Shown: positions 1 to 8,055 of the stretch, one piece after another
Position numbering within the stretch: position 1 is the first letter of the stretch
Layout: the number at the start of each line of letters is the position of its first letter
Program-made: the position numbers and the translations under genes
Notes under the pieces: model-generated
Told to the model about the DNA's origin: nothing
Seen by the model: only the letters and a program-made list of their open reading frames with translations
Database searches by the model: none
NCBI GenBank assembly: GCA_902774725.1
Contig: CACYJP010000029.1
Coordinates: 1-41,695, forward strand
DNA length: 41,695 bases
Direction: 5' to 3'
Source of the DNA: an uncultured Lachnospiraceae bacterium
GTDB taxonomy: Bacteria; Bacillota; Clostridia; Lachnospirales; Lachnospiraceae

Positions 1-684
1 AATATCATCCTCCAAAGTATCCTTCTTTATATACTCCCAGCCCTTTTCATTATTTGCCGGATGAATACCATAATATTCAAGTATCTCTAACCATCTGTCT
101 GTCTCATACTGACCACGAGCGTTATCTGCATCCTCCTCTGTATATCCCGGATTTCTCTCCAGCCACTTAACCTTTGCAGCAGCCCACTCTGCTTCATCTA
201 CAATAAACTTATCAGGACCGAGGCTTGCAAGCTCCTCCGGAGTTTTTACACCATTAAGCTCAAGATAATCATTGAATCTGTCTTCATTCTTCTCAAGTCT
301 GTCCTGCTCAAGTGTATTCTTCTTCTCGAGTCTACCCTTCTCAAGTGTATACTTCTTCTCAAGCCTGTCCTGCTCAAGTGTATTCTTCTTTTCAAGTCTT
401 CCCTTCTCAAGTGTATGCTTCTTTTCAAGTCTATCCTGCTCAAGCTTAACTACATTTTCATTCTCAAGACTATGTGCTGCTACCTGATCTGTGTTAACTT
501 CAAGCTGCTTAGCCTTGAAGTCCAGCCTTGCCTGCTCTAATTCAGTATCTGCTGCCTGTGTTGATGCATACACTTTATTTGCCTCATTATTAGCATCGAT
601 TACCTTCACCATTCCGATGCTGAGCATCCCCATCATTGCTGTTGCTGATACAGCTGCGATTACGTTTCTCTTTGTCTTCTTCAT
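1..684 (-). CDS. Secreted coiled-coil protein with 11-residue repeats (3' end outside window)
   Basis: I do not recognise a named family. The frame is open for 228 codons from an ATG at 682-684 to the left edge, so the C-terminus is missing. The start is supported by AGGAGG at 693-698. Residues 1-40 read as a secretion signal: KKTKR, then a hydrophobic, Ala/Met-rich core, then VYAS. Residues about 80-134 are five consecutive 11-residue units of the form TLE(Q/K)(D/G)RLEKK(N/H/Y), alternating QD and KG versions so that the true period is 22 residues (66 bp). This predicts a highly charged, hendecad-type helical rod. After the repeats comes a mixed region with Trp and acidic residues (EWAAAKVKWLERNPGY). 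A surface or wall-spacer role is inference only. The upstream 430 bp contain no other gene. Confidence 0.8.
   Translation of the reverse strand, partial: MKKTKRNVIAAVSATAMMGMLSIGMVKVIDANNEANKVYASTQAADTELEQARLDFKAKQLEVNTDQVAAHSLENENVVKLEQDRLEKKHTLEKGRLEKKNTLEQDRLEKKYTLEKGRLEKKNTLEQDRLEKNEDRFNDYLELNGVKTPEELASLGPDKFIVDEAEWAAAKVKWLERNPGYTEEDADNARGQYETDRWLEILEYYGIHPANNEKGWEYIKKDTLEDDI
283..447 (-). repeat. Five tandem 33-bp units encoding an 11-residue coiled-coil repeat
   Basis: The units lie inside the secreted protein gene. They alternate in two versions, giving a 66-bp higher-order period. The near-identity of the copies at DNA level suggests recent expansion by slippage or unequal exchange. 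Confidence 0.85.
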
Positions 685-803
685 AATTTTGTCCTCCTTG
701 ACATTTTTTCTTAGTTTTTTGCTCTTTATTTTCCTTACACTTAATATTACGGAGGAAAAACATAAAACCTATCACTTTTTTCAAAAAAAATTTATTTTTC
801 ACA

Positions 804-927
804 TCAAGTCGCAATACGGACTTGACTAAGGCGCTGCATCCGCACTGGCTCTTCGAGGCGGTCGATGCGGGCGCAGCGTTTGAGTCGGCGCAGCCATAAT
901 TCTGAGATAATTTCAGGATTTTATGGC
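804..927. repeat. GC-rich hairpin cluster in an AT-rich intergenic region
   Basis: The stretch 685-1112 has no convincing gene. It holds three stem-loops. TCAAGTC pairs with GACTTGA (804-810/819-825). A large imperfect GC-rich stem has CGCTGC (832-837) pairing with GCAGCG (873-878) and CCGCA pairing with TGCGG inside it. GCCATAA pairs with TTATGGC (893-899/921-927). The block is much richer in GC than its flanks and ends before the terminator at 953-991. Its role is unknown; it lies 3' of the HTH-Uma2 gene. Confidence 0.5.
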
Positions 928-952
928 TTTGAAATTTACCATTTACAGCATT

Positions 953-991
953 AACAAAAAATTGGCAGATGAAGCCAAAACCTCATCTGCC
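953..991 (-). terminator. Rho-independent terminator of the HTH-Uma2 gene
   Basis: A 9-bp perfect stem, GGCAGATGA (964-972) with TCATCTGCC (983-991), is followed on the minus strand by AATTTTTTG. The plus strand also reaches a T run near 998-1003, so the signal may work in both directions. Confidence 0.75.
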
Positions 992-1112
992 ATCATGTTT
1001 TTTTCTCAATTATCCCACTCGCCCGACTCAGAAAACACTAAATTATAGTGAAAAAAAGTATTTGCAAACATTATAATACTTCAAAAATTAATATTTGTAA
1101 TCATTTTTCTAA

Positions 1113-2084
1113 CTACGAACCTATAATATCTGCATAAAACTCCAGATGTTCTTTTAATTCCTTCATGTCAACGACAATATCGCCATCAAAGATATCCATT
1201 TTTATCTTGTCGTCATAGGTGAAAAGTTCTGTTGAGGATTTAATATAATTATACTTTAGAACCTGTTTATTCTCATCATCTATCAGCCAATATTCAACCA
1301 CACCCGACTCGTTATACTTCTTGTTTTTAATAAACATATCTTTATTGCGTGATGATGGAGATACCACCTCTATTACAAACCTTGGAACCCAGGGCAGTTC
1401 TTCTCCTTTTTCATCTGTTCTTTGATCCTGAGAGCATTTAATAAAGATATCAGGCTGAACAACCGTTGTTGGTCCGTCGCTAAAATCAAGTCTAACATCA
1501 AAAGGAGCAAAAAAGACAAGACATTTTCTCTTTCTTTTTCTAAGTTCATTTGAAAGGTAGCTAGACAGATAACCCAAAATCGCCTGATGTGTCGGACTCG
1601 GAGCTGCCATATCATAGATAACGCCATCTATTATCTCAACCTGCTTCCCCTCAGGCAGATCAAGTGCAAGATAATCCTCATACGTATATCCGCTGTTTGT
1701 GAAGACTGGAGTACTTCCTCCTGCCACAATTTTTCCCTTGCCATATAGATTATAACTTGGCTTAACATCACTCACCATATACTGTGGCGTTTTGATGTTA
1801 TAATGATAATTATCAGATTCATCATCATCGTCATCGTCACCTAACACTAGTCCATGAAACTGCTCCAGCATTCCAAATGCCTGATTTAGTTTTACGATAG
1901 TGCTATGCCTTGGATTAGGAGCTTTGGTCTTATCTGAATTACCGGAGCCAAAAATCTTCTGAACTGAACTAATTGAAACCCCAGACTTCTTCGCAATCTC
2001 CTCATAGGAAATATTAAGTCTCTTTCGAATAAGCTTCATCTCATCTAAAGTCAGCATTTTCGTTTTAAATACTTTACCACTCAT
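1113..2084 (-). CDS. HTH (XRE-type) - Uma2/DUF820 family nuclease-like fusion protein
   Basis: The N-terminal 70 or so residues form a Cro/CI-type helix-turn-helix (TLDEMKLIRKRLNISYEEIAKKSGVSISSVQKIF). After an acidic linker (GDDDDDDESD) the C-terminal 190 residues match the Uma2/DUF820 family, which has a PD-(D/E)XK-like fold. The visible motifs are EIIDGVIYDM, VQPDIFIKC, FVIEVVSPSSRNKD with a following Lys, and GVVEYWLID. Uma2 proteins are usually stand-alone and of unknown function, so a built-in DNA-binding domain is notable. I chose the ATG at 2082-2084, just after a GGGAGAAGGGG stretch; an in-frame start 16 codons upstream would fall inside the inverted repeat described separately. Gene pairs with ATATCATT sites upstream suggest autoregulation (inference). 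Nuclease activity is not shown by the sequence alone. Confidence 0.85.
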   Translation of the reverse strand: MSGKVFKTKMLTLDEMKLIRKRLNISYEEIAKKSGVSISSVQKIFGSGNSDKTKAPNPRHSTIVKLNQAFGMLEQFHGLVLGDDDDDDESDNYHYNIKTPQYMVSDVKPSYNLYGKGKIVAGGSTPVFTNSGYTYEDYLALDLPEGKQVEIIDGVIYDMAAPSPTHQAILGYLSSYLSNELRKRKRKCLVFFAPFDVRLDFSDGPTTVVQPDIFIKCSQDQRTDEKGEELPWVPRFVIEVVSPSSRNKDMFIKNKKYNESGVVEYWLIDDENKQVLKYNYIKSSTELFTYDDKIKMDIFDGDIVVDMKELKEHLEFYADIIGS

Positions 2085-2110
2085 TTTCCCCTTCTCCCTT
2101 CTATTATTTA

Positions 2111-2199
2111 AATGATATATTATTGATATCATTTTTCTATCATTAGAATATCATTTATATTTGTATTTTTCAAGCATTTTTTCAAAAATAAATATCATT
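2111..2199. promoter_or_regulatory. Candidate operator array upstream of the HTH-Uma2 gene
   Basis: AATGATAT (2111-2118) and ATATCATT (2126-2133) form a perfect 8-bp inverted repeat with a 7-bp spacer. ATATCATT recurs at 2148-2155 and 2192-2199. One copy overlaps the predicted -10 element of the gene. The arrangement is typical of a self-repressing XRE-type regulator, but the regulator-site pairing is inference. Confidence 0.5.
2145..2173 (-). promoter_or_regulatory. Predicted sigma-A promoter of the HTH-Uma2 gene
   Basis: On the minus strand TTGAAA (2168-2173) and TATTCT (2145-2150) are separated by 17 bp. The predicted transcript start lies upstream of the inverted repeat at 2111-2133, which would therefore be in the leader. 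Confidence 0.5.
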
Positions 2200-2204
2200 A
2201 TTCT

Positions 2205-2245
2205 TGAAACGAAAAAAATCCCCCGGCACATTGAACCGGGGGATT
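2205..2245 (-). terminator. Rho-independent terminator after pckA
   Basis: A perfect stem, ATCCCCCGG (2218-2226) with CCGGGGGAT (2236-2244), encloses a 9-base loop. On the minus strand it is followed by seven T residues. It lies beyond the hairpin train that starts at the pckA stop codon. Confidence 0.9.
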
Positions 2246-2287
2246 AACATTTCATTTATTATTTTTTTCTTACAGCTGCGGTAGTGC

Positions 2288-2394
2288 CATATCGACTGCG
2301 TCGATATGCAATCCTTCCTTTGGAAGCCTTGATTCTGCTTTGCAGAATGCATCCTCCCTTCGGTCGGAAGTTTGAATTAACTTCGTTAATTCAA
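2288..2394. repeat. Train of short palindromic hairpins in the pckA 3' region
   Basis: Five successive stem-loops occur within 107 bp. They are TTGAATTAA/TTAATTCAA (2372-2394, loop CTTCG, containing the pckA stop codon), CTTC/GAAG (2358-2370), ATTCTGC/GCAGAAT (2332-2348, loop TTT), CTTCC/GGAAG (2314-2326, loop TTT) and CATATCGAC/GTCGATATG (2288-2308, loop TGC). Stems are mostly perfect with 3-5 base loops. They are followed by a normal terminator, so they are not needed for termination. Confidence 0.8.
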
Positions 2395-4002
2395 GCTCGG
2401 TCCAGCAGCAACGAGTGCCTTACCGGCCTCATTTGTCTCATACTTCTTGAAGTTCTTTACGAATCTCTCAGCGAGGTCCTTAGCCTTTGTCTCCCACTCA
2501 GATGCATCAGCATATGTATCACGAGGATCAAGGATTGCAGGATCAACTCCAGGAAGTGATGTAGGTACTTCGAAATCGAAGAATGGGATCTTCTTTGTCT
2601 CAGCCTTGTTAACATCACCGTTAAGGATAGCATCGATGATTCCACGAGTATCCTTGATTGAGATACGCTTTCCTGTTCCATTCCATCCTGTGTTTACGAG
2701 GTAAGCCTTAGCTCCGCTCTTCTGCATCTTCTTAACGAGCTCCTCACCATACTTTGTAGGATGAAGCTCAAGGAATGCCTGTCCGAAGCAAGCTGAGAAT
2801 GTAGGTGTTGGCTCTGTGATTCCTCTCTCTGTACCAGCAAGCTTAGCAGTAAATCCTGAAAGGAAGTAATACTGTGTCTGCTCCGGTGTAAGGATTGAAA
2901 CCGGAGGAAGTACTCCAAATGCATCAGCTGAAAGGAAGATAACGTTCTCAGCATCAGGTCCTGAAGACTTTCCGTTTACATTCTTAGCGATGTTTGTGAT
3001 ATGCTCGATAGGATATGATACACGAGTATTCTCTGTAACGCTCTTATCTGCGAAATCAATCTTTCCTGCACCATCTACTGTTACGTTCTCAAGAAGAGCA
3101 TCTCTCTTGATAGCATTGTAGATATCAGGCTCTGACTCTTTATCAAGGTTGATAACCTTTGCATAGCATCCACCCTCGAAGTTGAATACACCGTTGTCAT
3201 CCCAACCGTGCTCATCATCTCCGATAAGAAGTCTCTTAGGATCAGTTGAAAGAGTTGTCTTACCTGTTCCTGAAAGACCGAAGAAGATTGCTGTATTCTT
3301 TCCGTCCATATCTGTGTTAGCTGAGCAGTGCATTGCTGCAATACCCTTAAGTGGGAGATAGTAGTTCATCATTGAGAAGATACCCTTCTTCATCTCTCCA
3401 CCATACCATGTATTGATGATAACCTGCTCACGGCTTGTGATGTTGAATGCTACAGCTGTCTCTGAATTAAGTCCAAGCTCCTTGAAGTTCTCAACCTTTG
3501 CCTTTGAAGCATTATATACAACGAAATCAGGCTCGTATGTCTCAAGCTCTTCAGCTGTTGGCTGGATGAACATGTTCTTAATGAAATGTGCCTGCCAAGC
3601 AACCTCAACGATGAAACGAACTGCCATTCTTGTATCTTCGTTAGCACCACAGAATGCATCTACTACGAAAAGCTTCTTGTTTGAAAGCTCCTTCTTAGCA
3701 AGCTCCTTGAGTACTTCCCAAGTGTTCTGCTCCATTGGGTGGTTATCATTTGGATATCCCTCTGTTGTCCACCATACAGTGTCCTTTGAGTTCTCATCCA
3801 TTACGATGTACTTATCCTTAGGTGAACGACCTGTATAGATACCTGTCATAACGTTAACAGCGCCAAGCTCTGTCTCCACACCCTTGTCATAGCCCTCAAG
3901 TGAAGGATCCATCTCATACTTATAAAGATCCTCAAATGAAGGATTGTGAATAATCTCTGTTGTTCCTGTGATTCCGTACTTTGTTAAATCAACATTTGCC
4001 AT
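2386..4002 (-). CDS. pckA: Phosphoenolpyruvate carboxykinase (ATP)
   Basis: ATP-dependent PEP carboxykinase interconverts oxaloacetate + ATP and PEP + CO2 + ADP in the cytosol. In fermenting anaerobes it often runs in the carboxylating direction. The 538-residue length fits the family. Visible motifs are [12 protein letters not shown] near residue 56, the P-loop [11 protein letters not shown] near 242-252 and GDDEHGW near 261-267. The C-terminus ends in [10 protein letters not shown], close to the usual family ending. A GAGGAGA ribosome-binding site precedes the ATG. The gene is monocistronic: a terminator separates it from the DUF885 gene upstream and its own terminator is at 2205-2245. The TAA stop is embedded in the first hairpin of the train described separately, so the last codon or so may come from that element. 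Confidence 0.97.
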   Translation of the reverse strand: MANVDLTKYGITGTTEIIHNPSFEDLYKYEMDPSLEGYDKGVETELGAVNVMTGIYTGRSPKDKYIVMDENSKDTVWWTTEGYPNDNHPMEQNTWEVLKELAKKELSNKKLFVVDAFCGANEDTRMAVRFIVEVAWQAHFIKNMFIQPTAEELETYEPDFVVYNASKAKVENFKELGLNSETAVAFNITSREQVIINTWYGGEMKKGIFSMMNYYLPLKGIAAMHCSANTDMDGKNTAIFFGLSGTGKTTLSTDPKRLLIGDDEHGWDDNGVFNFEGGCYAKVINLDKESEPDIYNAIKRDALLENVTVDGAGKIDFADKSVTENTRVSYPIEHITNIAKNVNGKSSGPDAENVIFLSADAFGVLPPVSILTPEQTQYYFLSGFTAKLAGTERGITEPTPTFSACFGQAFLELHPTKYGEELVKKMQKSGAKAYLVNTGWNGTGKRISIKDTRGIIDAILNGDVNKAETKKIPFFDFEVPTSLPGVDPAILDPRDTYADASEWETKAKDLAERFVKNFKKYETNEAGKALVAAGPSLN

Positions 4003-4054
4003 CTTAAATCTCTCCTCTTCTTTTATTTTTCAGGACTTTACATCCGTTTTTCAC

Positions 4055-4119
4055 TTTTTAAAAAATAAAGCTACTAAAGGCGTAGGCAATAGTTAAAACT
4101 AACTAACGCCAACGCCTTT
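4055..4119 (-). terminator. Terminator after the DUF885 lipoprotein gene
   Basis: AAAGGCGTAGGC (4076-4087) pairs with GCCAACGCCTTT (4108-4119) over 11 of 12 positions. On the minus strand the stem is followed after a short gap by a T-rich tract (TTTATTTTTT). Confidence 0.65.
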
Positions 4120-4178
4120 TAGTATATGTTTTCTGAGATAATAAGTCAAGCGTCACTTATGACTTTGTGTCTTATTAT

Positions 4179-6107
4179 TTACTTATTTTTTTCGATATAT
4201 TCATCTACTTTTTCCGAAAGGAACTTGTACTGACATGGTCCGACATCAAGTATAGCCTTATGATAGTCTTTAACATCGAATTTATCTCCCAGCTCGGACT
4301 CGGCTTTTTCCCTCAGCTCCAGCATCTCAAAGTAACCTGTTGTATAACTGAGCATTACTCCCGGGTCTGCAGCATGACTAACCATAAACTCTGATACATC
4401 CTCTACACTCAGTCCATTTTTCTGAAGATAATTCTTGATTTCTTCTTCGCCCCAGCCTTCATAATTGATACCTATATCAACACGGCCCTCAACAAGATAA
4501 AGCATATCTGTATAGATTCTGTCTATTTTACCAAATACATCTCCATACTCTTCTTTACCCAGGAAATCCAGCTTCTCTGTCACACTGTAGGATGAATAAA
4601 CAGCCCAGCCTTCTATGTATCCGAGGTTAAAGCTAATACTTCTTGCCAGATTTGGGTTAGTGTTTCTGAAGTAATATGTCTGAAGCATATGTCCCGGACA
4701 TCCCTCATGTGCAAGCGTAAGTACCAGTCCACCTTTCTTTGTATCATTCAGACATATATGATTTTGTTCAGGTGCATCTACAGGAGATAACTCATAGTAA
4801 GCAAGAGTAGAGTCACTGATTTTTCCTCTCTTTTCACCCATCATATCAAACTCATATGGAATACTGGCTGTAGCCATCGGGAAGTCATCCATATAGTCCT
4901 CCTGAAGCATATCTATTACTTCTTCAGCTGACATATCATCATATGCTTTGTATATCGTTTGATCAGCTCTGCGATTTTCGTATTCAGTAAAAGCCTCCTG
5001 ATTTGAATAGTATATCGATGAAAGATCAACAAGAAGCTTATTCATACGATCATCCATATACTGGATTTCCTCTTCAACAGTCTTAGAAGAACCTGAACGC
5101 TTAGGGAATATATACTTTGCATAGTAGTCCTTACCATTTTCAAAATAGCAGACTCCCTTATCATTCTTTCCTGTTCCCTTGAGCTCCTGCATAGCATCCT
5201 TCAGATCCTGATAGGCAGGGAACAGATAATTCTCAAAGGCATCCTTAACCTTTTCTTTATATTCCTTAATCTCATCCTCTGTCAGAAACTCGAGTTTTTC
5301 AACCCTGGTATTAAAGGCATCAAGGACAAAGTGATTCTCCTTATCCTTCATAAATGTATCACACTGCTCAATAACCTTATCAGCTGCAGCATCACTCATA
5401 AAGGTTCCCTTCTCTGACTTTGTATACTCAAAGTCTATAAGATCCTTAAAGTAAGCTCTTGACTGCTTCATTAGCTCGACATAGTCATCTACATCTCTCT
5501 TATCATTAAATCTATAGTCGGTAAATATAGATGGGAGCTGTTCCTGATTACCGTTTCCCGGTGAAAAAGGATCTGTCAAATAGATGTAATCATACAGCCT
5601 CAAATTTATCTCTGTATCTTCCTTCAGGCATCTGTAGGTAAATCTTTCATCCTCATTTAACGGCTGGTCCTCAAAAGCAATGAGCTTATTATAGAATTCC
5701 TCATCCTTCTTTTTAGACTTCTCAATTGCCTCCTCACTCATATCTGAATCGCCAAGTGTAGCCTCAGGTCTTTCGATACCAAAATGCTCACCATTTTGAA
5801 CGTATGAATTAAAGTAAGTGGAATCCACAGTAACAGAGTTCTCAAAGTATTCCTTTATAAACTTCTGGAACTCTTCATTCTCTCCTTCTGCATACTCGTA
5901 TTCCTTTTCCGCTTCCGTAGTACTCTGCTCGGTACTTGCCTCGGTAAGTGAACCTAGAGGAATATTAAAATCCTCGTTCAAGCTGACTCCGGGAGCCTTT
6001 GCATCACCACCTCCACAGCCTGTAAGCGAAAGCAGAAAAACAAAAACCATAAATGCTGCAAGCCTTTTCTTAAACTGCGTTTTCATACTTAACACTTTCC
6101 TTTTCAT
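4179..6107 (-). CDS. DUF885 family lipoprotein, putative zinc-dependent hydrolase
   Basis: The N-terminus is a lipoprotein signal: KTQFKKRLAAFMVF, then a hydrophobic core ending in the lipobox LTGC, followed by GGGD. A Glu/Ser/Thr-rich spacer leads into a large, mostly helical domain of the DUF885 family. About three-quarters along is LAHEGCPGH, the family's HExxPGH metal-site motif, followed by the characteristic EGWAVYSS. These features suggest a membrane-anchored extracytoplasmic metallohydrolase or peptidase; the substrate is unknown. Two ATG starts (6105-6107 and 6084-6086) have comparable ribosome-binding sites; a TTG three codons further up is less likely. The gene lies 33 bp downstream of ispD on the same strand and probably shares its transcript. 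It is closed by the terminator at 4055-4119. Confidence 0.85.
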   Translation of the reverse strand: MKRKVLSMKTQFKKRLAAFMVFVFLLSLTGCGGGDAKAPGVSLNEDFNIPLGSLTEASTEQSTTEAEKEYEYAEGENEEFQKFIKEYFENSVTVDSTYFNSYVQNGEHFGIERPEATLGDSDMSEEAIEKSKKKDEEFYNKLIAFEDQPLNEDERFTYRCLKEDTEINLRLYDYIYLTDPFSPGNGNQEQLPSIFTDYRFNDKRDVDDYVELMKQSRAYFKDLIDFEYTKSEKGTFMSDAAADKVIEQCDTFMKDKENHFVLDAFNTRVEKLEFLTEDEIKEYKEKVKDAFENYLFPAYQDLKDAMQELKGTGKNDKGVCYFENGKDYYAKYIFPKRSGSSKTVEEEIQYMDDRMNKLLVDLSSIYYSNQEAFTEYENRRADQTIYKAYDDMSAEEVIDMLQEDYMDDFPMATASIPYEFDMMGEKRGKISDSTLAYYELSPVDAPEQNHICLNDTKKGGLVLTLAHEGCPGHMLQTYYFRNTNPNLARSISFNLGYIEGWAVYSSYSVTEKLDFLGKEEYGDVFGKIDRIYTDMLYLVEGRVDIGINYEGWGEEEIKNYLQKNGLSVEDVSEFMVSHAADPGVMLSYTTGYFEMLELREKAESELGDKFDVKDYHKAILDVGPCQYKFLSEKVDEYIEKNK

Positions 6108-6140
6108 CCTTTCCAATCCTCTTTCTGAAGGCTGTCTCTA

Positions 6141-6821
6141 TCACCTCAGATATATCTCCGCCAGTGCTATATCATCCGGCGTAGTAACCTTCATATTTTC
6201 ATAACTTCCCTCTATCATTTTGGATTTTATATCCAGATAGCGTTCCACTATCATAGTATCATCTGTTATATCTGTATCACCGCTGATTCTAAGTCTTTCG
6301 TAAGCCTCCTCAAGTGTCTTTCTGTCAAAGGTCTGAGGTGTCTGTATCTGATACAGAGTTCTTCTGTCCGGAGTCTCAACTCCAAATCCGTCCTCATCAA
6401 CTATCTTAATCGTATCCTTAACCGGCATGGCCACTGTACATGCCTTGTAGCGTCTTGCACCGGAAATAGAATCAAGTATCATCCGATTCGTTATACAAGG
6501 TCTAGCCGCATCGTGGATCATTATTATTTTATTTCTTCTGTCGCAGGCTTTTATTCCCTTACTGACCGAATTAAATCTTTCCTTACCGCCGGCAACAATT
6601 CTCCTTACCTTCTGAAAACCGTACCTCTCAACTATCTCTTCTCTGACATAGTCTATATCGCTTCCTCTTGTAACAAGAACTATCTCATCGACAATGCTCG
6701 CATCAAAAACCTTAAGACTATAGTAAAGCAGCGGCTTCCCATTTATCTCCATAAATTGCTTAGCAGTGTCCGACTTCATTCTGCTTCCCTTGCCTGCTGC
6801 AAGAACAATCGCACTAACCAT
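6141..6821 (-). CDS. ispD: 2-C-methyl-D-erythritol 4-phosphate cytidylyltransferase
   Basis: IspD transfers CMP from CTP to MEP in the non-mevalonate isoprenoid pathway. The nucleotide-binding signature AAGKGSRMKSDTAKQF lies at residues 8-23. IMIHDAARPCI and the late VTTPDDIALAE motif also fit. Length (226) is normal. The related TarI/ribitol-phosphate cytidylyltransferases are the main alternative, but no tarJ or teichoic acid gene is adjacent. The ATG follows GAGGAGATAGGT. It lies 39 bp downstream of tsaD and is probably cotranscribed with it. The pathway's kinase IspE is encoded near the right end of the window. Confidence 0.92.
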   Translation of the reverse strand: MVSAIVLAAGKGSRMKSDTAKQFMEINGKPLLYYSLKVFDASIVDEIVLVTRGSDIDYVREEIVERYGFQKVRRIVAGGKERFNSVSKGIKACDRRNKIIMIHDAARPCITNRMILDSISGARRYKACTVAMPVKDTIKIVDEDGFGVETPDRRTLYQIQTPQTFDRKTLEEAYERLRISGDTDITDDTMIVERYLDIKSKMIEGSYENMKVTTPDDIALAEIYLR

Positions 6822-6860
6822 ACCTATCTCCTCAACTTTTACAGCTTTACTTCGTGATTC

Positions 6861-7898
6861 TTAACGCTCCCCTATCTTAAGATTTGGAATCGCATTCAGA
6901 TAAAGATCCGCTCTTCGTCCCTCTTCATATTCAAAGAATCCTGCTGAAGCTATCATAGCTCCATTGTCCGTACAGTATATAAGCTCAGGGCAGTGGAATC
7001 TAAGCCCCTTTGCCTCAGCTCTTTCCTTCATTGTTTCACGAAGCAGTGAATTTGCAGCAACTCCACCTGCCAGTGCTACTGTTTTCATGCCGTGATCAAG
7101 TGCCGCCTTTATTGTGTGATCAGCAAGCACATCGATAACCGCCTGCTGGAAGGATGCAGCTACATCTGCCTTATTTACTTCCTGCCCTTTCATCTCGGCT
7201 CCATTCAGATAGTTCAGAACCGCTGATTTTATTCCACTGAAGGAGAAGTCATAAGGTGAGTCACCAACACTTGCCCTTGGGAACTGGATTGCTTCAGGAT
7301 TACCCTCTCTTGCAAGCTTATCAACCTTCGGTCCGCCGGGATAGCCCAGCCCTATTGCACGGGCAACCTTGTCAAATGCTTCGCCTGCCGCATCATCATG
7401 CGTTCTTCCTATTATAGTATACTTCGTAAAATCATCCACGCGTACGATATGAGAATGACCACCTGATGCAACAAGACACATATATGGCGGTGCCACTGCC
7501 TCTGAATTATCCGACTCATTTTTTTCCATCAGATAATTTGCACAGATATGTCCCTCTATATGATTTACTCCCACAAGCGGGATCCCCTTTGCGTATGCAA
7601 GTGCCTTTGCCGTGCTGACACCTATAAGAAGAGGTCCAACCAGTCCCGGACCATAAGTAACTGCGATTGCATCCAGATCTTTCCAGTCAAGCTTCGCATC
7701 AGCGAGTGCTTTCTTGATCACCTGGTTTATCTTAAGCACATGCTCACGGGATGCTATCTCAGGTACCACGCCACCATACAGAGTATGAGTAGGAATCTGC
7801 GTATATATTACATTTGATATAACCTCTCTTCCGTCACGAACAACTGCAGCCGCAGTTTCGTCGCAGGAGGTTTCTATTCCCAGTATGTATTTTCCCAT
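6861..7898 (-). CDS. tsaD: tRNA N6-adenosine threonylcarbamoyltransferase
   Basis: TsaD transfers the threonylcarbamoyl group from TC-AMP to A37 of ANN-decoding tRNAs, in complex with TsaB and TsaE. The ASKHA-fold start [14 protein letters not shown] is at residues 7-20. The metal-binding HVLKIN-type and GGHSHIV motifs, and the late [13 protein letters not shown] and CTDNGAMIA motifs, are all present. Length (345) is standard. The start has GGAGA five bases upstream and a TATAAT promoter at 7928-7956. tsaB and tsaE lie on the same strand but 8 kb away. Confidence 0.97.
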   Translation of the reverse strand: MGKYILGIETSCDETAAAVVRDGREVISNVIYTQIPTHTLYGGVVPEIASREHVLKINQVIKKALADAKLDWKDLDAIAVTYGPGLVGPLLIGVSTAKALAYAKGIPLVGVNHIEGHICANYLMEKNESDNSEAVAPPYMCLVASGGHSHIVRVDDFTKYTIIGRTHDDAAGEAFDKVARAIGLGYPGGPKVDKLAREGNPEAIQFPRASVGDSPYDFSFSGIKSAVLNYLNGAEMKGQEVNKADVAASFQQAVIDVLADHTIKAALDHGMKTVALAGGVAANSLLRETMKERAEAKGLRFHCPELIYCTDNGAMIASAGFFEYEEGRRADLYLNAIPNLKIGER

Positions 7899-7927
7899 TA
7901 TTTTCTCCGAATTCTTTAGTAAACGTC

Positions 7928-7956
7928 ATTATATAACAAACTCCTCTTTCAAGCAA
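7928..7956 (-). promoter_or_regulatory. Predicted sigma-A promoter for tsaD-ispD-DUF885
   Basis: On the minus strand TTGCTT (7951-7956) is followed after 17 bp by a perfect TATAAT (7928-7933), about 30 bp upstream of the tsaD ATG. Confidence 0.6.
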
Positions 7957-8055
7957 GAAAGCTTGTTGACTTTGGGCACTTATGGTATATTTGACCTTAA
8001 GACACGCCGAATATAGTAATCCGCATGTCAAATATTAATTCAGAGCATCAAGGAT

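Noticed and set aside
272-487. Plus-strand Ser/Phe-rich ORF opposite the hendecad repeats
   Set aside because: It is the reverse complement of the repetitive coding sequence of the minus-strand secreted protein, and has no ribosome-binding site. Similar opposite-strand ORFs throughout the window were dropped for the same reason.
7991-8017. TTGACC and TATAGT upstream of the helicase gene
   Set aside because: The spacing is only 15 bp and the -35 match is modest.
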